From Prinia subflava (lineage: Eukaryota > Chordata > Aves > Passeriformes > Cisticolidae), in contig NC_086283.1 of NCBI RefSeq assembly GCF_021018805.1, forward strand, positions 10,863,162-10,927,161: DNA of 64,000 bases, in the 5' to 3' direction. Every line of letters starts with the position of its first letter. Position 1 is the stretch's first letter. Below, in pieces: positions 27,628 to 41,850 of this stretch. Made by a program: the position numbers and the translations under genes. Below the pieces are notes generated by a model that saw only the letters and a program-made list of their open reading frames with translations, had not been told where the DNA came from and searched no databases.

Positions 27628-27675
<48 letters not shown>
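27628..27675. repeat. poly-A tract, 48 nt
   Basis: Forty-eight uninterrupted A residues, complementary to the poly-T at 26,958-27,011. The sequence between them has no open frame of note and no repeat I recognise. No target duplication is obvious around either run. Confidence 0.9.
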
Positions 27676-27677
<2 letters not shown>

Positions 27678-30600
27678 TGTTTCTTAATGTTGTCTCTGTA
27701 AACTAGGACAAAAACAGCTTACCAGTTTTAAGCTGGCATGATGGTGTGACAACAACCAGGAGAGAGGTTTCAAGTATGGAGTACAGCATCATATTGGTGA
27801 AACCTTTTAGAAGTGACCAGGGGTGACTGGCTGGTTTAGACTTAAGAGAATTAATATCTAAGTAGTCTGTATCTCTCATGCCTTCAGGTTTGTCATTTTA
27901 ACAGAAATGCTACTGGGTGACAGCAATGTGGTGTATTTAGTGAAAGGGTTAAAAGACTCCACAGCTATATTGCAAAAATAACACAAGGATATATATAAAA
28001 AAAGAATGAGTTGTCTTATAAAGAAATAACATTTTGCTAGCTCTGCCTTCCTTAGTGTACTGGGGACTAATATCTGTGGTACTGATATAATATGGTATAT
28101 GAGTTTCCCCATATAGCTAAGCCTTCTACAGAGGTAAATGTCCCTAGTGCAGCTTAGCCTGACCTGCTAAGGATAAGAATGAGTGACTGAAATAAATAAC
28201 TCTTGCTTCTTTCTGAGTAACAACTTTCTGGCAGTCTTGGTAAGAATGCAATTGCAAATGTGTGCAATTACGGACTTCTCATCATAGCACTGAAATTAAG
28301 AGATTAGGTGAGATTCAGGAGAGGACAGCTAAAATACAGATAAACTAACATGGAATTATGTCTGGTGTTAGAGACAAATGTGGTTACAACCCACTGTGGT
28401 AGAGGTGATAAAAGAGTGCTGAGAAATGCAGTGGAAACTTGCACAATATATGTGGTATTTTGTAGTAATTAAACTTTTATACATTTTGTCAGAGAGAGAT
28501 TTTCTGTCTTCAGCAGGCTTCAACTTGAAAATTATTTCATCAAAAGTAGCCAGGAAGCATATACCTGTAACATAAGTACCTTTACTAAAGAACATAAGGA
28601 GGACTTGTTTAATAATGGCGGCAGAATTAGGAGTAGAAGCTTCAAGAACAATAAAAAAATAACAAAGATAATTTTTGTTTCTGTTAATAATTGGTAAATA
28701 TAACAGAAATTCAAAATAGAAATTGTTACAATATAAGAACTTTCCCGAAGGCCATTCCCTTCAGGCAGGATCTTGTGCTCTTATTAGCACTGGTGTCAAT
28801 CCACATTCATTTTGCTGAAGCCTGGAGTTATCCTGACTGGTAATGGAAAGAAAAATCTGTCCTAAGGAGATTTATTCTGCAGAATAGTCAAGATATCAGC
28901 TGCATAGTGAGAACTCAGCAGTTTTGTTATGGGAAACTTCTAAAACAGCCAAGGCAAAATCCCATTGATCTTAGCACTAAGGAGAAATCACTGTGGGATA
29001 CAAAAGTCTGAACTCATTTCAGGGCTCTGGTTTTGATGTCCTCTCTAACCTCACTTTTTTTGTGAACTGTGCCTATGTTCTGTTTAGCAAACCCACCTTG
29101 TGCTTTTTTTTTTTGTCTTCACATTTAAACCTTATCAGGTTCCAAAAACACTGCTTCACTTGTGGTTTTATCAATTTTCCAAAAGCATTGTCACTGGAAA
29201 TATTTGCAGACCTACAGCTTCCAAATTCTCTGCATTCATATTTTGTTATCCTATTAAAGCAAACCTTGTTTCTTCCATAGAAACACAGACTCTTTATAAA
29301 AGCAGTCAAAAGTTCCATAAGAGAGGCTGAAACCAGCAATTACAATAGAAAAAAAAGTAAATAGAATTTATACGATTAATAGCACCATGTGAAATATGGT
29401 AACCTAGATATGGAAATGATGAGGCCAGATAATTTGAGAATTAGAAGCAGCACAGCAAAACCTTGAAGTCCAGAGAGGATACATTCAGGGACCTGTTATC
29501 TCCTGTCAGGACAGTACACATCGAAATTTTTTTTGTCAACTTTGGTGGCATTTATACTGGCATAAAATTGTGTAATGAAGTAATTCAGTGTCTGGTTTCC
29601 AGAGCTTAAAGGGAAAATACTCTAGTAGTCTCCTGTGCCATTTCTGAATGCAGGTCTACCACGTACAGTGCTCCAAATATCTGCAAGTGAGCTCACACAC
29701 ATACAACCTGGGAGGGTGGGAGGTCACCCTTTCTGCAAAGCCTCTTACTGAGGGCATCTCGTTAATCCTGATAGCCTGGTTCAAACTAATTAGGATGGAT
29801 ATGGTCACTGTAAAGAGAAAAATAGACTGCCCGTCCTTGAGGAATCCCCTCAAGGATTGGAGCGGGAGTGGAGAGAGGGCTGTGCAGTCGCTGGCTGCGG
29901 GGAAGGATCTGAGACAGACTGCACAGAGCGCTGCTTCCAGCACCCTCTGGCTTACCTGATGAAAAGCTGTGGCTCTCAGCTTTTAAAGGTGAACTGAAAG
30001 AGCAAAGCAAAAATTAAACGTAATTAAGCACCAGTTTCTGTGCTGAGCTCTTCCTCTGAAGAGGTAATGTGAGACAGGCAGAAGAGAAGGGGACATGATA
30101 AGCAACTTATTTGAACGTTTTTTTTATACCCAGAGGCTCTGGGTTTTGTTTGCTTCTCTAACAGGTCATCCTTCAGCAACAAAAGAGTGCTTTGGGTTTT
30201 GTTTTTAACTGTAGTGGATACAAATGTAATTTTGATTTTTAGTTTTTTTTACTAAATATAGTTCCTTTTTTTTTCATATAGAATGAGAAAAAGAGGCACA
30301 GCAGTTTATCTAGCCAGTTCTTGCCCCAAGTTGTTCTGAGCAGAGAAGGATTTGACCCAAAATTTTCAAAATTAAAGGACTATTTCACAAACATTGCATA
30401 ATTCTCTGAGGGAAGAAATATTTTCCACAGTTCTCAAGTCCTCATTAGTCAGTTTTTGATGATGCTGTCTTGCTAAGAAGACTTAAAAACCCCTAATAGG
30501 TCAAAGCCACACCCCAATATAAGAAAAAAAAAATTAAGAGAAGAGAGTATCTGCACTCTTTAGATCACATTGAGCATAAGTCTGCCGAGCAGAGCAAAAT

Positions 30601-33248
30601 ATACACTTTTTACAGTGCCATTTCTCTGCGGACTTTGAATACCTCCAAAAGCGGAGTTTCTACAGCCTCACTGAGCAATCTGTGTCAGGTCATCCTGAAA
30701 GTGAGTTTCCTGCTGTTCAGAGAGAGCTCTGAAAGGAGGTAGATGCTTCAGCCCTGGAAATATTTAAACATCCTGTGCTTCAGTTTGCACCCATTGCCCC
30801 TTGTCCTGTCAATTCAAGAGGGTGTAATAGTCTACAGTGAACTAAGCAGAAGAAAACTCATTTTATCTTTTTGTTTCAATCACAAACAGAAGCCTGTAGC
30901 ACAAGGTCATTCCTGGAAATATCTCTTTGTTCAATTCCAAGAAAAACAGATGTGAGTACAGCAGTCAATGCTCAAACATCCTCAGCACTGTCAGCCACTT
31001 GTGGCTGCAGAGCTCGGCATCGGACATGTCTCACACTCAAAGACATGAAATATTACCTTCAGTCGACTCAAAATGCATTTTTCTCCCTGAATTAAGCCTC
31101 TGAGTCCACAAATCTCAAGAGCAATTACCATGCAAATCTTTAATATTGGGCAGTGAGTAGGACCCATTTCTTTTAATTACCTTTTAACCATTGCTGAGCT
31201 ACTGTTCTTTAAATTGACGGTTATTGGGTGTTATTCTCCTCTTTTTACTTTTTGAAATGTCTTCTTTACTATTTTTAATTTTTTTTTAAATTAGCTTCCT
31301 CTCACTCAAGTGGAAAAAGATACACAACTGTGTCACACTGATGTGTCACCAACAGCTCTTAAGATGGCACAGCCACATCAGAGAGGGCTGTTACCAGCTC
31401 CTGGCACTAGCTCTGGTCATTTTGTGTCTCTGTCACTGGGAACTGGTGACATAAGTGGCCCAGGACAGATGTCACCTGGCTGTCAGGGAGACGTGGGATG
31501 TACAGCCTTGACCCGAGGCTAGGAGAGTCCTGTACAGGCAGGAAGAGGCTCCTCAGGGTGTAAGGTGTCTGCTAGTTCTTGTTTCCCTGGTTTTGACATC
31601 CTCAGCCCTGGACAGGGACATGACCACATCGTGGCACGCTCCTGTCCCCACCCTCCTGCACCACTCAGCCAGAGTGCGCTGCAGCTTTCTACAAGGACTG
31701 CTTCGGATAGGAAGAAAACACAGTCCCAGTCTGCACCATGCCATACAGGTGCCTACAGGCAGCTGTCAACAAAGGAAGCTCCACACCACCTGCTTTCTCT
31801 GCAGCCAGTCATTGTTTCATAAACAAACAAACAAAACATCTCAACTAGAAAAGAGAAGTGCACGGCTCAAATTAAATTGATATTTTTAATTTTTAATTTT
31901 TCACCTTCATGCAAAAAGTGACCAAGTTTTCCAAGGCTGTTCAAGTACTATATTAAATATTCTAGGTAGTTCAGCACTTTTCTGAAGATCAGGGCCTTTT
32001 GCTGCATTGCTGATGAGAAACATAAATTCACTGGTCACCTTTGGAAATCTTGGTTGAAGCCTGAAAAACTTTAAAAAATTGTTATAATTTAAAATTTATT
32101 TTCTCCCTTTATAGATTTGTCCTTCCTTGTGTTAGCATTTTCCTTAAAAAGGACTTCAAAGCACATGAACAAAGATGCATGGGGGATCATGCAGGTCACC
32201 ACGGCAGGTTACAGGTATAAATTTCCTCTGAACCACCTTCAGCTGCACTGTACTTTAGCATCTCCACTGCTCTAATCTCAGTATTTTGGTGAATATGAGA
32301 AATTGCTATCCTGACCCCCAGCTGATATAATTTTCACAACTCCTTTAAAACGCTCTGCCTTTATATGTTGTTTAGACCATAAGGACTTGTGAGTAAGTTA
32401 TCCAGTAACACTCTCAAAAGTTGTCTTTCAGTCAGCAGTCTGTAGGATCTCATTATCACACGAGCACAGATCATTTGATCAATGGCGCCATGTCGAAGTC
32501 AGTGAAACCAGTGTACCACAGAGCAGCACAAACCAAAAGAACTGGAGAAGGCTAGCTTTGCAGAAAGAATGCTTTTCATGTGCAAAGCAGCACATGTCAT
32601 CTAACAAAAGCTCAGACAGAGACAAGGAGTGGAAGAATATTAGATTTACACATTTTACATCTAGATGAGAATGTAGAAAATGTGAACTCTTACAAGATTT
32701 TTTTTCGAAAATCTTACAAGTAATTATTCTGTATTTTGCATAAGCAAATTCTTGAATATTATGCAAAATACCACTGCTCGTCTTAGCTGAAGTGTTGATG
32801 AAAAGCAAATGCAACAATGTGATTTGAAATCTGAAGTACAAACAGATGTTACTTTTGAATGAACTTCCATTGCTTAACCACTGGCTCTAGTTATTGCCAT
32901 CTAAAGAGAGAGATGAACCAACTTTGCATGCTGTGGATGTGGCTGTAAATTTTCAGCATGCAAATGAAATTGTAGCTATTTCTTTAAAGGCAGAGCCTCT
33001 AAACTCAATGGGTGGGCTCAATTTTAAATGCAGTTTGGCTGCATACGACATTATACCAACTCCCTATGTTAAAAACAAAAAAGCATAAGGATATATGCTT
33101 TAACACTATTGTACTGTGGTTACCTGATATAACTGCCACAGAAAAAACCCATTTCTTGCTCCATACATTCCTGCTTAGTACATATTGTACATGCTTGCAC
33201 TGGGCAGGGCATTATGGCAATGGGACAAGCCTGGGACTGGGACAAGGC
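27676..33248. other. non-coding DNA, no gene recognised
   Basis: Largely unique AT-rich sequence with a somewhat GC-richer part at 31,300-31,830. No protein domain, RNA gene or exon was recognised. A short minus-strand CR1-like remnant near 30.7-30.8 kb is listed separately. Confidence 0.6.
30735..30832 (-). mobile_element. possible CR1 remnant (minus strand)
   Basis: The phrase CCATTGCCCCTTGTCCTGTC, preceded by a CAGTTTG block, is characteristic of the antisense strand of CR1 3' ends. Only about 100 bp is recognisable, with the rest too decayed, so this could be a very old fragment or a coincidence of a few words. Confidence 0.4.
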
Positions 33249-34200
33249 TGTGGTGGGTTGACCTTGGCTTGAGCTGAGGACAGAGAGAGATCACTTACTA
33301 CCTACCAGCACAGGTAAAACAAACTTGGCTTGGGGAAAATTAAATTATTTTTTTTGTCAATCAAATCAGAGTAGTAAAATGAGAAGTAAACCCAAATCTT
33401 GAAAACTTCTTCTGTCAGTACTTCTTCCATCCAGGGTGAGCTTTTAGTCCTAATTCTCCACCTTTTGTGCCGTAGTGGTGCAGAGAGATGGGGAATGCAG
33501 GTTATGATCAGCTCATCACACATTGTTTCTGCTCCCTCTCAAAGCAGAGGAGTCCTTCCCCTGCTCTAACATGAGATCCCTCTCATGTGAGACAGTTCCC
33601 CACAAACTTCTCCAGTGTGAGTTCTTCCCATGAGCTACAGTTCATGAACTGCTCCAGGGTAGGTCCTTTTTCATGGGTTATAATCTTTCAGGCACAGGCT
33701 GCCACAGTGCGTCCCCCTTGGGGTCATAAGTCCTGCCAGCAAACCTGCTCCAGTGTGGGCTTCTCTTTCCATGAGTCCACAGGACCTATCTATCCAGTGT
33801 GGGCTTCCAACATGGTCACTCCTTCCTTCAGACATTCACCTGCTCTGGTGTGGAGTCCTCCAAGCTTTAGGGGAATCTCAGTTCCAGCACCTGGAGCACC
33901 TCTTCCCCCTCCTTCGACAATGACCTTGATGTCAACAGAGTTGCTCCTATCACACACTCTCCTCTCTTCTCTGCCTGCAATTTGTTTCTATGCAGTAACT
34001 TCTTTTTTTTTCTTTTTGAATGCATAATCCCAGGGGCACTGCCGCTGTTGCTGATGGGCTTGGCCTTAGCCAGTGGCAGATCCATCTTGGAATCAGCTAG
34101 CATTGGCTCTGCCGCCATGCGGAAGCTTCTGGCAGTTTCTCAGAGATGTTGTCCCCATAGCCCCCTCGCTATCAGAAGTTTTTGGTTGAGTAAAAAGCCC
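33249..34200 (-). mobile_element. old avian ERV LTR-derived repeat (minus strand)
   Basis: On the + strand it begins TGTGGTGGGTTGACC and contains repeated words of the form CTCCAGTGTGGGCT about every 40-60 bp (33.6-33.86 kb), then GAGCACCTCTTCCCCCTCC and a GCTGATGGGCTTGGCC block. This is the reverse complement of a common avian ERV terminal repeat ending ...GGTCAACCCACCACA. Divergence is high and no coding domain adjoins it. The 146-codon + frame at 33,587-34,027 lies wholly inside and is a by-product. The right edge is approximate; the family name is from memory only. Confidence 0.6.
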
Positions 34201-35977
34201 TAATTCAGACTGTAGAAGTACATAATAAGAAGATGGAGTGGCTTAAGTGCTGCTGAAATGCCAAAGCCTTTGCTTAGAATAATTGTTTTCTGAAGGTTAT
34301 TGCAGGCATATCTAAAATTCTAAATTATGCTGAGATGTGGGAGCTCTTAAAGATGAGTTTAAGCTGACTTTTCCTTATTTTACTGCCCTTCTGCTGTGTC
34401 AGCAGATCTTGAATGCAATCAGTCATCTGACCTAAAGTACTTATTTGTAATTAGGTGTCAAAATAAAGCGATAATAGCCGTCTAATTCCAATGGGTCTGT
34501 CTACCTGAAATGCAAATCTCTCTCCATTTGAGTAATTAAGCTATGAAATTTAGAGTGCTCAAAGCTTTTGATGTTTTTAAGTAATTAGCAATATGGAGAA
34601 AGATACTACTTTCTGCAAGTACCAACAGCTGATTTGTAATAAAATCAATGTGTTCGGTTTTCTGTTATTAACTAAGTTATATTATTCATTATTTACCAGT
34701 ATTTTGCCAGCTGCCAGCATTTGTAAACATGTTTGTGTAGCTGAAATGCACTGCAAAGAGCACAAACTCTTCAAGTCATTAATTACCATTTACATGAATA
34801 GAACGTGTAGGCATTAATCTCCACAAGGCAACAGAGCCCTATCATGCAAGAAGCTGTACAAACCAAACTAAAATTGTTACAAGTTTGATAGCAGGCAATA
34901 TTGAAAAATGAACAGGGCAAATATTCAGTAGCGAATTTTAAATTCTCTATTTGTGTTTTTATATATCACATTAAAATGCTGCCTGTGCAGAATCACATGA
35001 AGACATGCATGCACTCAGTGACTGCCAGCTGTTGTATAGTGTATCCCTGGGCCTGGGCACAGAGCTCTTGGAGGAAACAGGCTGGTTTTCTTCATTGACA
35101 TCAAAGTTGTAGACAGGGTCTGCTGAATACTGGGCACAGAGAAAGGGAGCAGAGGTGGTGGGTCTGGAGAGAGAGTCTGACATGGTAGATAGTGAACAAA
35201 ATGCAGGACAGGATTAACCCAGCTGCAGGATTTTGTTCCTTGTTGGCAGTTTTACATTTAAGTATGTTACATTACAAGATATTCATTTGTCCAGCCCAAG
35301 TGCTCTCTCTCTGTTGAGTTTTGTCAGGTGCCTCTGGCAAGGTGAGGATCTGTGGGCAGCTACATGCATTCTAAATACTTAGAACTCTTTCCTTTTATGA
35401 CTTAACTAAAATGCAAACTTTCACCCTACAGCTCCTGTGTACACTTAAGGATTAATCTTTGAAAGTTGTTTCTTCATACCAGCTGGACTGTTGCTCTTAA
35501 ACCTTATAGTTCTCATGGGGGAGTATAGGAGCTGCTGCTTTAACCTCAGACTTGCCACACTTTCATCTGTTGATTTCCTAAAGGATGGTTTGGAAAGAAA
35601 ACTGGCTGGGGGCACGCATTTCTGGCTTGCATTTTCCTTCATTTAAAGTATTTGTTGCTTGTGAAAGTGGAATATTCAATTTTTGGTGGGTTTTTTTTGT
35701 TATTGTGATTATTTTACAAACAGCCTCTAATAATCACAGACCATTATCAGTCTTCAGGCTAAGGGAGCAATACCAATGTCCATTCAGCTCATGGAAGGCA
35801 GTGTGTTTGCCATCATTGCTTCATCTTTGTTTAACTTGTTCTTAAAATCCTGCAAAAAAATGGACCTTCCACATCTCTCTGGGGGACCTGTCAGGTATTT
35901 AGTTACCGTTTCGTGACATAAACTGAGGCTAACAGGCTTAGGTAAAGGCTGAACTTTTACCTGAATACTAAACTAAC
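34201..35977. other. non-coding DNA; possible conserved element at 34.4-34.6 kb
   Basis: No gene recognised. At 34,440-34,600 several TAATTA/TAATT cores and an octamer-type ATGCAAAT occur close together, a texture typical of developmental enhancers, but without alignment this is only a suggestion. Confidence 0.5.
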
Positions 35978-36165
35978 CACCAGACACTGGAACAGGCTCT
36001 TCAGGGAAGTGGTTGCAGTCCCAAGCCTGATGGAGTTCAAGAAGAGTGTGCACAACACTCTCAGGCACATAGTGTGATTCTTGTGGTGAACTCTACAGGG
36101 CCAGGAGCTGGACTTTGGTGATTCTTGAGAGTTCTTTCCATCTCAGGATACTCTCTGATTCTACA
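35978..36165 (+). mobile_element. CR1 LINE, short 3' tail
   Basis: The words CACTGGAACAGGCTCTTCAG, GATGGAGTTCAAGAAG and GGACTTTGGTGATTCTTGAG, followed by a terminal TCTGATTCTACA, match the last part of sense-strand CR1. Only about 190 bp remains and the ending octamers are decayed. Confidence 0.75.
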
Positions 36166-39100
36166 ACAGTATTCAACAAGGTTATTGAAAAGTAAAAGCA
36201 CAATTATTTTATCAGTAGTGAAATTATAAACCAATTTGAAAAGAGGTTTAGAAGTATTGTAAGCTGTTTACATGATATTTACATGATGTAAACTAATTAA
36301 TTTGAATGTTGATATTGCTATCTTCCAATAGAAAGAAGCACGTTTATGTAGGGATTTGGGCCAGTGAAAAGTGGCTCTGGTCAATCACAAAGAAGCTTAA
36401 ACTAGTGTGTGAATAATACAAAATGAAGCTGTTTATTATTCACAGATTCTGGGAATGGATCAGATTTGAGTCACTTTTATAGCAATTTGTGTATCTTTTT
36501 TATCTTGTGGTGGGGCTTTTTGCATTATTATCAAAACAAAATCAGAAAATACCAGTTTTTCAGAGTTTCACTAGTGAAAATGGTATTTTAATTAGCAGTC
36601 TAGTAAAGAGGTTCTGGGAATAGCATCTGTCCATTTAGTGTGGTTAGACGGGGATAAGGGAGTACTGTTCACACCACAGAGTTCACATACAGTCCTTACT
36701 GTGAGCATGAAAGATAGCTAATGGTGATGTCAGTGTGCTTAAATCAAGCAGCTGTACAAATTCTTCAACATCTGTAAAACTAATGGATGAAATTATTCTC
36801 TTACTGTGAAAATTTAAATTCTGAAATGTCTAGAGAATACCCTGATACATGCATGCAGCAAGGTGCCCACAGGGTTACAGTAGTTTTTACCTTTTGTGAT
36901 TACAGTGACATGTGTGGGAACAGAATAACATGCTTGAAGATACTTCCCAGGATGACAGATAATGAGAAAAGTTTGGATGGAGGTTTTCAGATGCCAACTA
37001 AATCACAGTTTCCTAACTCCCTCCCCATTTCCTCAGTATCCCAGCATCAAGATCTTCTCAGGTTTTAGAGGTGGATTTGTTTTGTTGTTTGCCTTTTTTT
37101 TTTTTTAATTAAATTTCATATTCATACCTAGGCAAAGCATTTCACACCAGAAACAGTGTTACAGTGTTTCTGATTATTCCTGCAGGTGTAACATTAGAGT
37201 GCATAAATATTGGTATTTGCATACTCAGCTCCAGAGATACAGATGCAAATCAAGCTCAGTTTATTTGCACACGTTCAGTTATCTTATTTCATTATTCTCC
37301 TTTAGTTCATGGACCAGGTGCTGTAAACACTACGATGTCAACAGCACTTACTCCTCTGGTGGTTTCTTACAAGCTGGGTATCTGGCTTGCTAGCATAAAA
37401 GCTTGGAGCTGAGAGTCTAAGAGAATCAAACCAGTTTGAGAACTGCAGATGCGATACTGGAGGTAAATAAAGTCGTTCCATATTATATTTTAATGCCATT
37501 CAGGTGAGTTTTAGTTACTTTACTTTTGCCAAATGTGAGTCTTTCTTTTCTATCCAAAACCAACACCTCTATCTGTGTTGTGGGTAAAGCTCTTGCATGT
37601 AGTCTGAGTTTATCTTCAAAGTTGTAAATCTATTGTTTAGATGGGCAATGTGTTAAAAGATACTAGGTGGCCTGTGAATCCTCAAAATGAGGAGGAGGCA
37701 CTTGAGAGGTTTTAAACTCCTGGATGATAAAGAAGAGGTATAAATAGTGGCTTGCAGCAGTATTAAAAAGCCTCACCTACGTAGAAACTGGTACAATATT
37801 TACTGCAAGTAATAAATATTTGTAATTGTTATGTGGTGCTTTTCAAATGATATTTCATGTCTAGTTTTATTTTGAGTTATTTTTTACAACTTCAGTTCCT
37901 CATGAAAACAGGTTGTATAGCTTATGGTATTACTCCAGCAAAATGATTTCCATAAATAAAGCAAGAGGCAATAGAAAGGAACATATATAAAGATTAATGC
38001 ATCACACTTTTAAGCCTACACTGACTAACAATAATTTCTGAGACTTAAGTTATTGGGAAGGAAATCTCTCATATGGAAACAGGCAACAAATCCAAAACTA
38101 CCTGAGCAGTATAAGCAATTTACTTTCCTTCCACTTAAAGAATTGTATTTTTATAGCCATTTTCCCTGAGCTTATTGATTTTGTATGCCATTTTCTTCAG
38201 AGACAGAAAGCAGCTAGATTTGGCACACAAATGGATGCAGACAGCAATTAATGGTTGTGCTGTTTGTCTGCTGGTAAGTGCTGCAGCGGGGTTCCCTGCA
38301 CAGGACAGGGAGTGTTCCCTTCCTGTGAAACTGTGTGGGGAGGTGACCACACAGCTGTGGAGAGGGGGAGGGCACCAGGAAAGGAAGAGCAGATCAAAGA
38401 ATCACGTCAAAATAAGAGAGGCATCTACAGAGACAGGCAGTTGATATTTCCTTCTTTATAAAGAGAATAGTTACAAGCAAATGCAATTGGAAAGTGACAC
38501 CTTTGCCTTGTATCATTTCCAAAATAATTTCAGCTGAGTTGAGTGTGGAAAAAACGTGGAGCAAATGTCAGAGAACGTTAAGTCAATTTTCTAATTAAAG
38601 CAGTTAACAACCTTACCTTTAAGTCCTAGATGCTCAGATTAAAAAATAGCCTACCAAAAGCCTAACACAGTCTGGATCCCAATTAATATCTGTAGTTTGT
38701 AGGAACTAAAAAACATCAGTTTCTTTTAGAAATTTCAATTTCATTTCTTAATGCAGTAAAAAAGTTCATTAGGAATCAGGTTAAACCCACTTTAGACAGA
38801 AATACATGAAGAATAGGGGCCTAAATTATGAATATATTATTATATCATGATTGAATAATGAGCAGTATCAGAGAACAAAACTAGAAAATTTCTTAAGATC
38901 TTTCTTTAAAAAACAAGAAGAACTTTAATTCAGATCTGGGACAAAAATGTCCCTCCACTTTTGTTTCATTTTAACTCACAGCTCTTCATCACAAAAGATC
39001 ATAACAACCTGTAAAAGAAGACTTGATGTGTTTGGAAGGTACTGCCAGTTAATGAAGGGATGCAGTTGTATCATCTAAGGTGCATGTTATCAGTGGAGCA

Positions 39101-41499
39101 AATCCAGAAAATTCTTTGCTACAAACTCATTATGTATGATGCAATCCATAAATTACTGAGATTCTCTTACTGTACCTAGAATGACAGAGATGTCAATGCT
39201 GCAGCTCTGAAGACTAGAAAACACTAATTATTTAATGACATCCAGTGCCAGAGCATGAGACACTAATGATAATTCTTTTTTGCCTTCCATCTAAAAAACA
39301 TGTTCCGTATAGTAGGCAATAATCAAAACAAGCAAGAATCAAAATTGACATCTTAAACTGCCATTCATTAACAAGCTACAGACATTTAAAAACAGCAGTC
39401 TAGGAGTACCAGAGGCCAGGTGCAACCTTTCCCCTTCCAGATCTACTTGCTTTAAATCCTTTCTTGATTTCTGCTGCCTTGCCATTCCCTCTGTCACTGC
39501 ATGGTGATCCCTTTCAATAGGCAATAATTCACTGTGTTTATCTCATGGCCTAAAGAATCATGGTAGATTGGATAGGTACAGTTCCCACATCACATCCCTT
39601 ATTAACTTCAAATGAAACCAACAGCACACATTGTGATTAGAAATCCTTACAAAATGCCTTACGCCAAGGAGAATCATGAAATTCAGCTATTCTTTGTGAA
39701 TTGCAACACTGAAAAAAACACATAAATTTATAACACATGGGAAAAATGCTTTGACATTTTTAGGAACCTGATTTCCCTTTTGTTCTCCTTGTTTTTGCCA
39801 GAGCTGTATCTTTTGCTGTCTTTGGAACAAGGCATTGTATTTTTGTGAAGGAATTCAGGAGGCCTTCCTCTGTGGCTCACACTATGTAGAGCCCTTGTTT
39901 ACAGGGCTTTACAGGGTTTACCCATTCTGCAGGTAAATGAGTTACCATTTTTAAGCACAGAGGCTTGGTTCATGTTGCATTACAGCAAACACATGCTCAG
40001 TACAGTGTTCAGTGACACTCACAGCTTTGGGCAGAGCGTGGCACCTGCTCTGGCCTGCCGAGCACACTGCAGAACTGAGCCTCAGAGCAAGCACACCTGG
40101 TGCACCCTTCTTCACAGGACATCACTGGGAAGTATAGGGAAGGGAGGAAGGAGACAGACATGGTGCAGTTAGAGGACAGTTTTAAATGTGTGTCTTGTGT
40201 TGTAAGCAGTGATATTTTAAGACTGTTCTTTCCAATGAGTACAGCATTCCAAGCATTAAATTTTACAGGGCATCAGTGCAAAAGGCAAAGTATGGGTAGC
40301 TCCTTCTGCTTGAACCGCCTCTAGGTGCCCTAAGGCTCTTGTCATTTATTCAAGGGTCTGTGCAGCCAGTTTTGCCTTCTTGTGCCCCTTCCACACACTC
40401 AGGAACCAACAGTACCTGAAATGATTTAAATATTTGTATGTGGAAGGTGACTCTTTGGCCTCACGCCTGCACAGAATTGCCAAAGCAGCACTGGTGAGCA
40501 CACAGCATATGCCAGCAAAAATCACAGCAATGAGTGAACACAACAGCTCAGAAGTTAAGACACAGGAAGTTTTGAGTTTACAATGGAGTCTAATACAGCA
40601 AAAAATTATTCCTGTAGAGAAAAGCATTCTTTGGCATGGACTACAGAGACAATTCTTTTATGGCCTGGTGGATACACTTGACAGAAAATGCACTGTCTGG
40701 CAAGACAACCACATATACTGTTTCCTGCAGAAACTAGTGGTTCTATGAAAAAACACTAATCAATTTGGAACTTTATTGTGTAGAAATATCAAAACCAGTT
40801 TAAGTGAAAGGTTTTTGTCCTCATCTGGATGTAGCCCATGAAAAGGAAGAGTGTGTTTTATTTGAACTCATATCCAGGACTGCTATTTCAATATTTTCTT
40901 TTTGTGTATATACAGTTTCCTTCTAATGAAGGAAACTAGATGCTTACTGTGTCTTTGAAATGCTTGTTGTCCTGATAGGAAGGCTCTTGTCACTGTGCTA
41001 AAAGATGCTTGAAGTAATTCAAATGTGATATCTATCAGAATAATAAATTCTGAGGTTTCGATACCCATAATCCTTTTCTAGAAGAAATCAGAGCGCTTTT
41101 GCAATTTTTCTATGATAAAGCTCATCAATCATACTTGTATCAACTGTTTAATCTCTCATTATTGCATTCTGAATTTATTTCCTATAGCTCCATTTCTTCT
41201 TCGTGTTCTGCACATGCATTCTCTGTCCCTAGATTTATGAATCTTGGTCTTGAGCTTCGCAATAGTTTAATGGGTATTTAAATCAAATTATTTTAAGTAA
41301 ACATCAGAAGCCATTTATTGATTGTGAGCCAGAAAAAGCAGGAGTTCAGAGGCTTGTAAATTGTACATATAAGTGGTTCACCTCTCTGAGCACCAGACAA
41401 ATGTCCTCCCCAGGCAGGAAAAGAGCATACCTGTCCTATGTGTTCTAGTCCAAGGCATGAGTTTAAGCAAACCAAAAATTAGGATTCTGCACAAATTAT
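36166..41499. other. AT-rich non-coding DNA, no gene recognised
   Basis: No exon, RNA gene or mobile element was recognised. The best open frames are about 90-105 codons on either strand, without domain signature or conserved-looking composition. Confidence 0.6.
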
Positions 41500-41850
41500 G
41501 GCTTCTTTTAGGCTCAATTTCACTCTCTGATACCACCCTTCTACCTTTCCCTACCCAACAGCACAGGGGGATTGACAATGGGCAGCTGTGATCCCCTGAT
41601 ATCTTTTTGCTGTTTCTTCCCTCTGACACTGTTCCTCTGTTCTGGTGTGGGTTCTCCATGGGCAGCAGTCCTTCAGGATAAACCTTCTCCACCGTGGGCT
41701 TTTTCTTCTAAGGAATATTCCCCTGCTCCAGCATAGGCCAGCAGCATGGATATCCACTGCAGTGTGTGGATATGCCACTCTACAGGTATTGCAGGGGAAT
41801 CTCTGCTTCAGAGATGTCTGTTGTCAGGAGCTGCACTTTTAAACTGAGTT
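41500..41850 (-). mobile_element. fragment of old avian ERV LTR-derived repeat
   Basis: Words such as GTGTGGGTTCTCCATGGGC, CAGTCCTTCAGGA, CACCGTGGGCT and GCAGGGGAATCTCTGC parallel those in the 33.2-34.2 kb repeat, in the same orientation. It is shorter and equally diverged, so it is a second old copy of the same or a related family. Overlapping small frames on both strands are by-products. Confidence 0.5.

Noticed and set aside
32479..32841. 120-codon minus-strand frame
   Set aside because: Low-complexity Ser/His/Leu content without any motif; consistent with chance.
33587..34027. 146-codon + strand frame
   Set aside because: It lies entirely in the old LTR-derived repeat, and its Ser/Pro-rich content follows from the repeated CTCCAGTGTGGG-like words.
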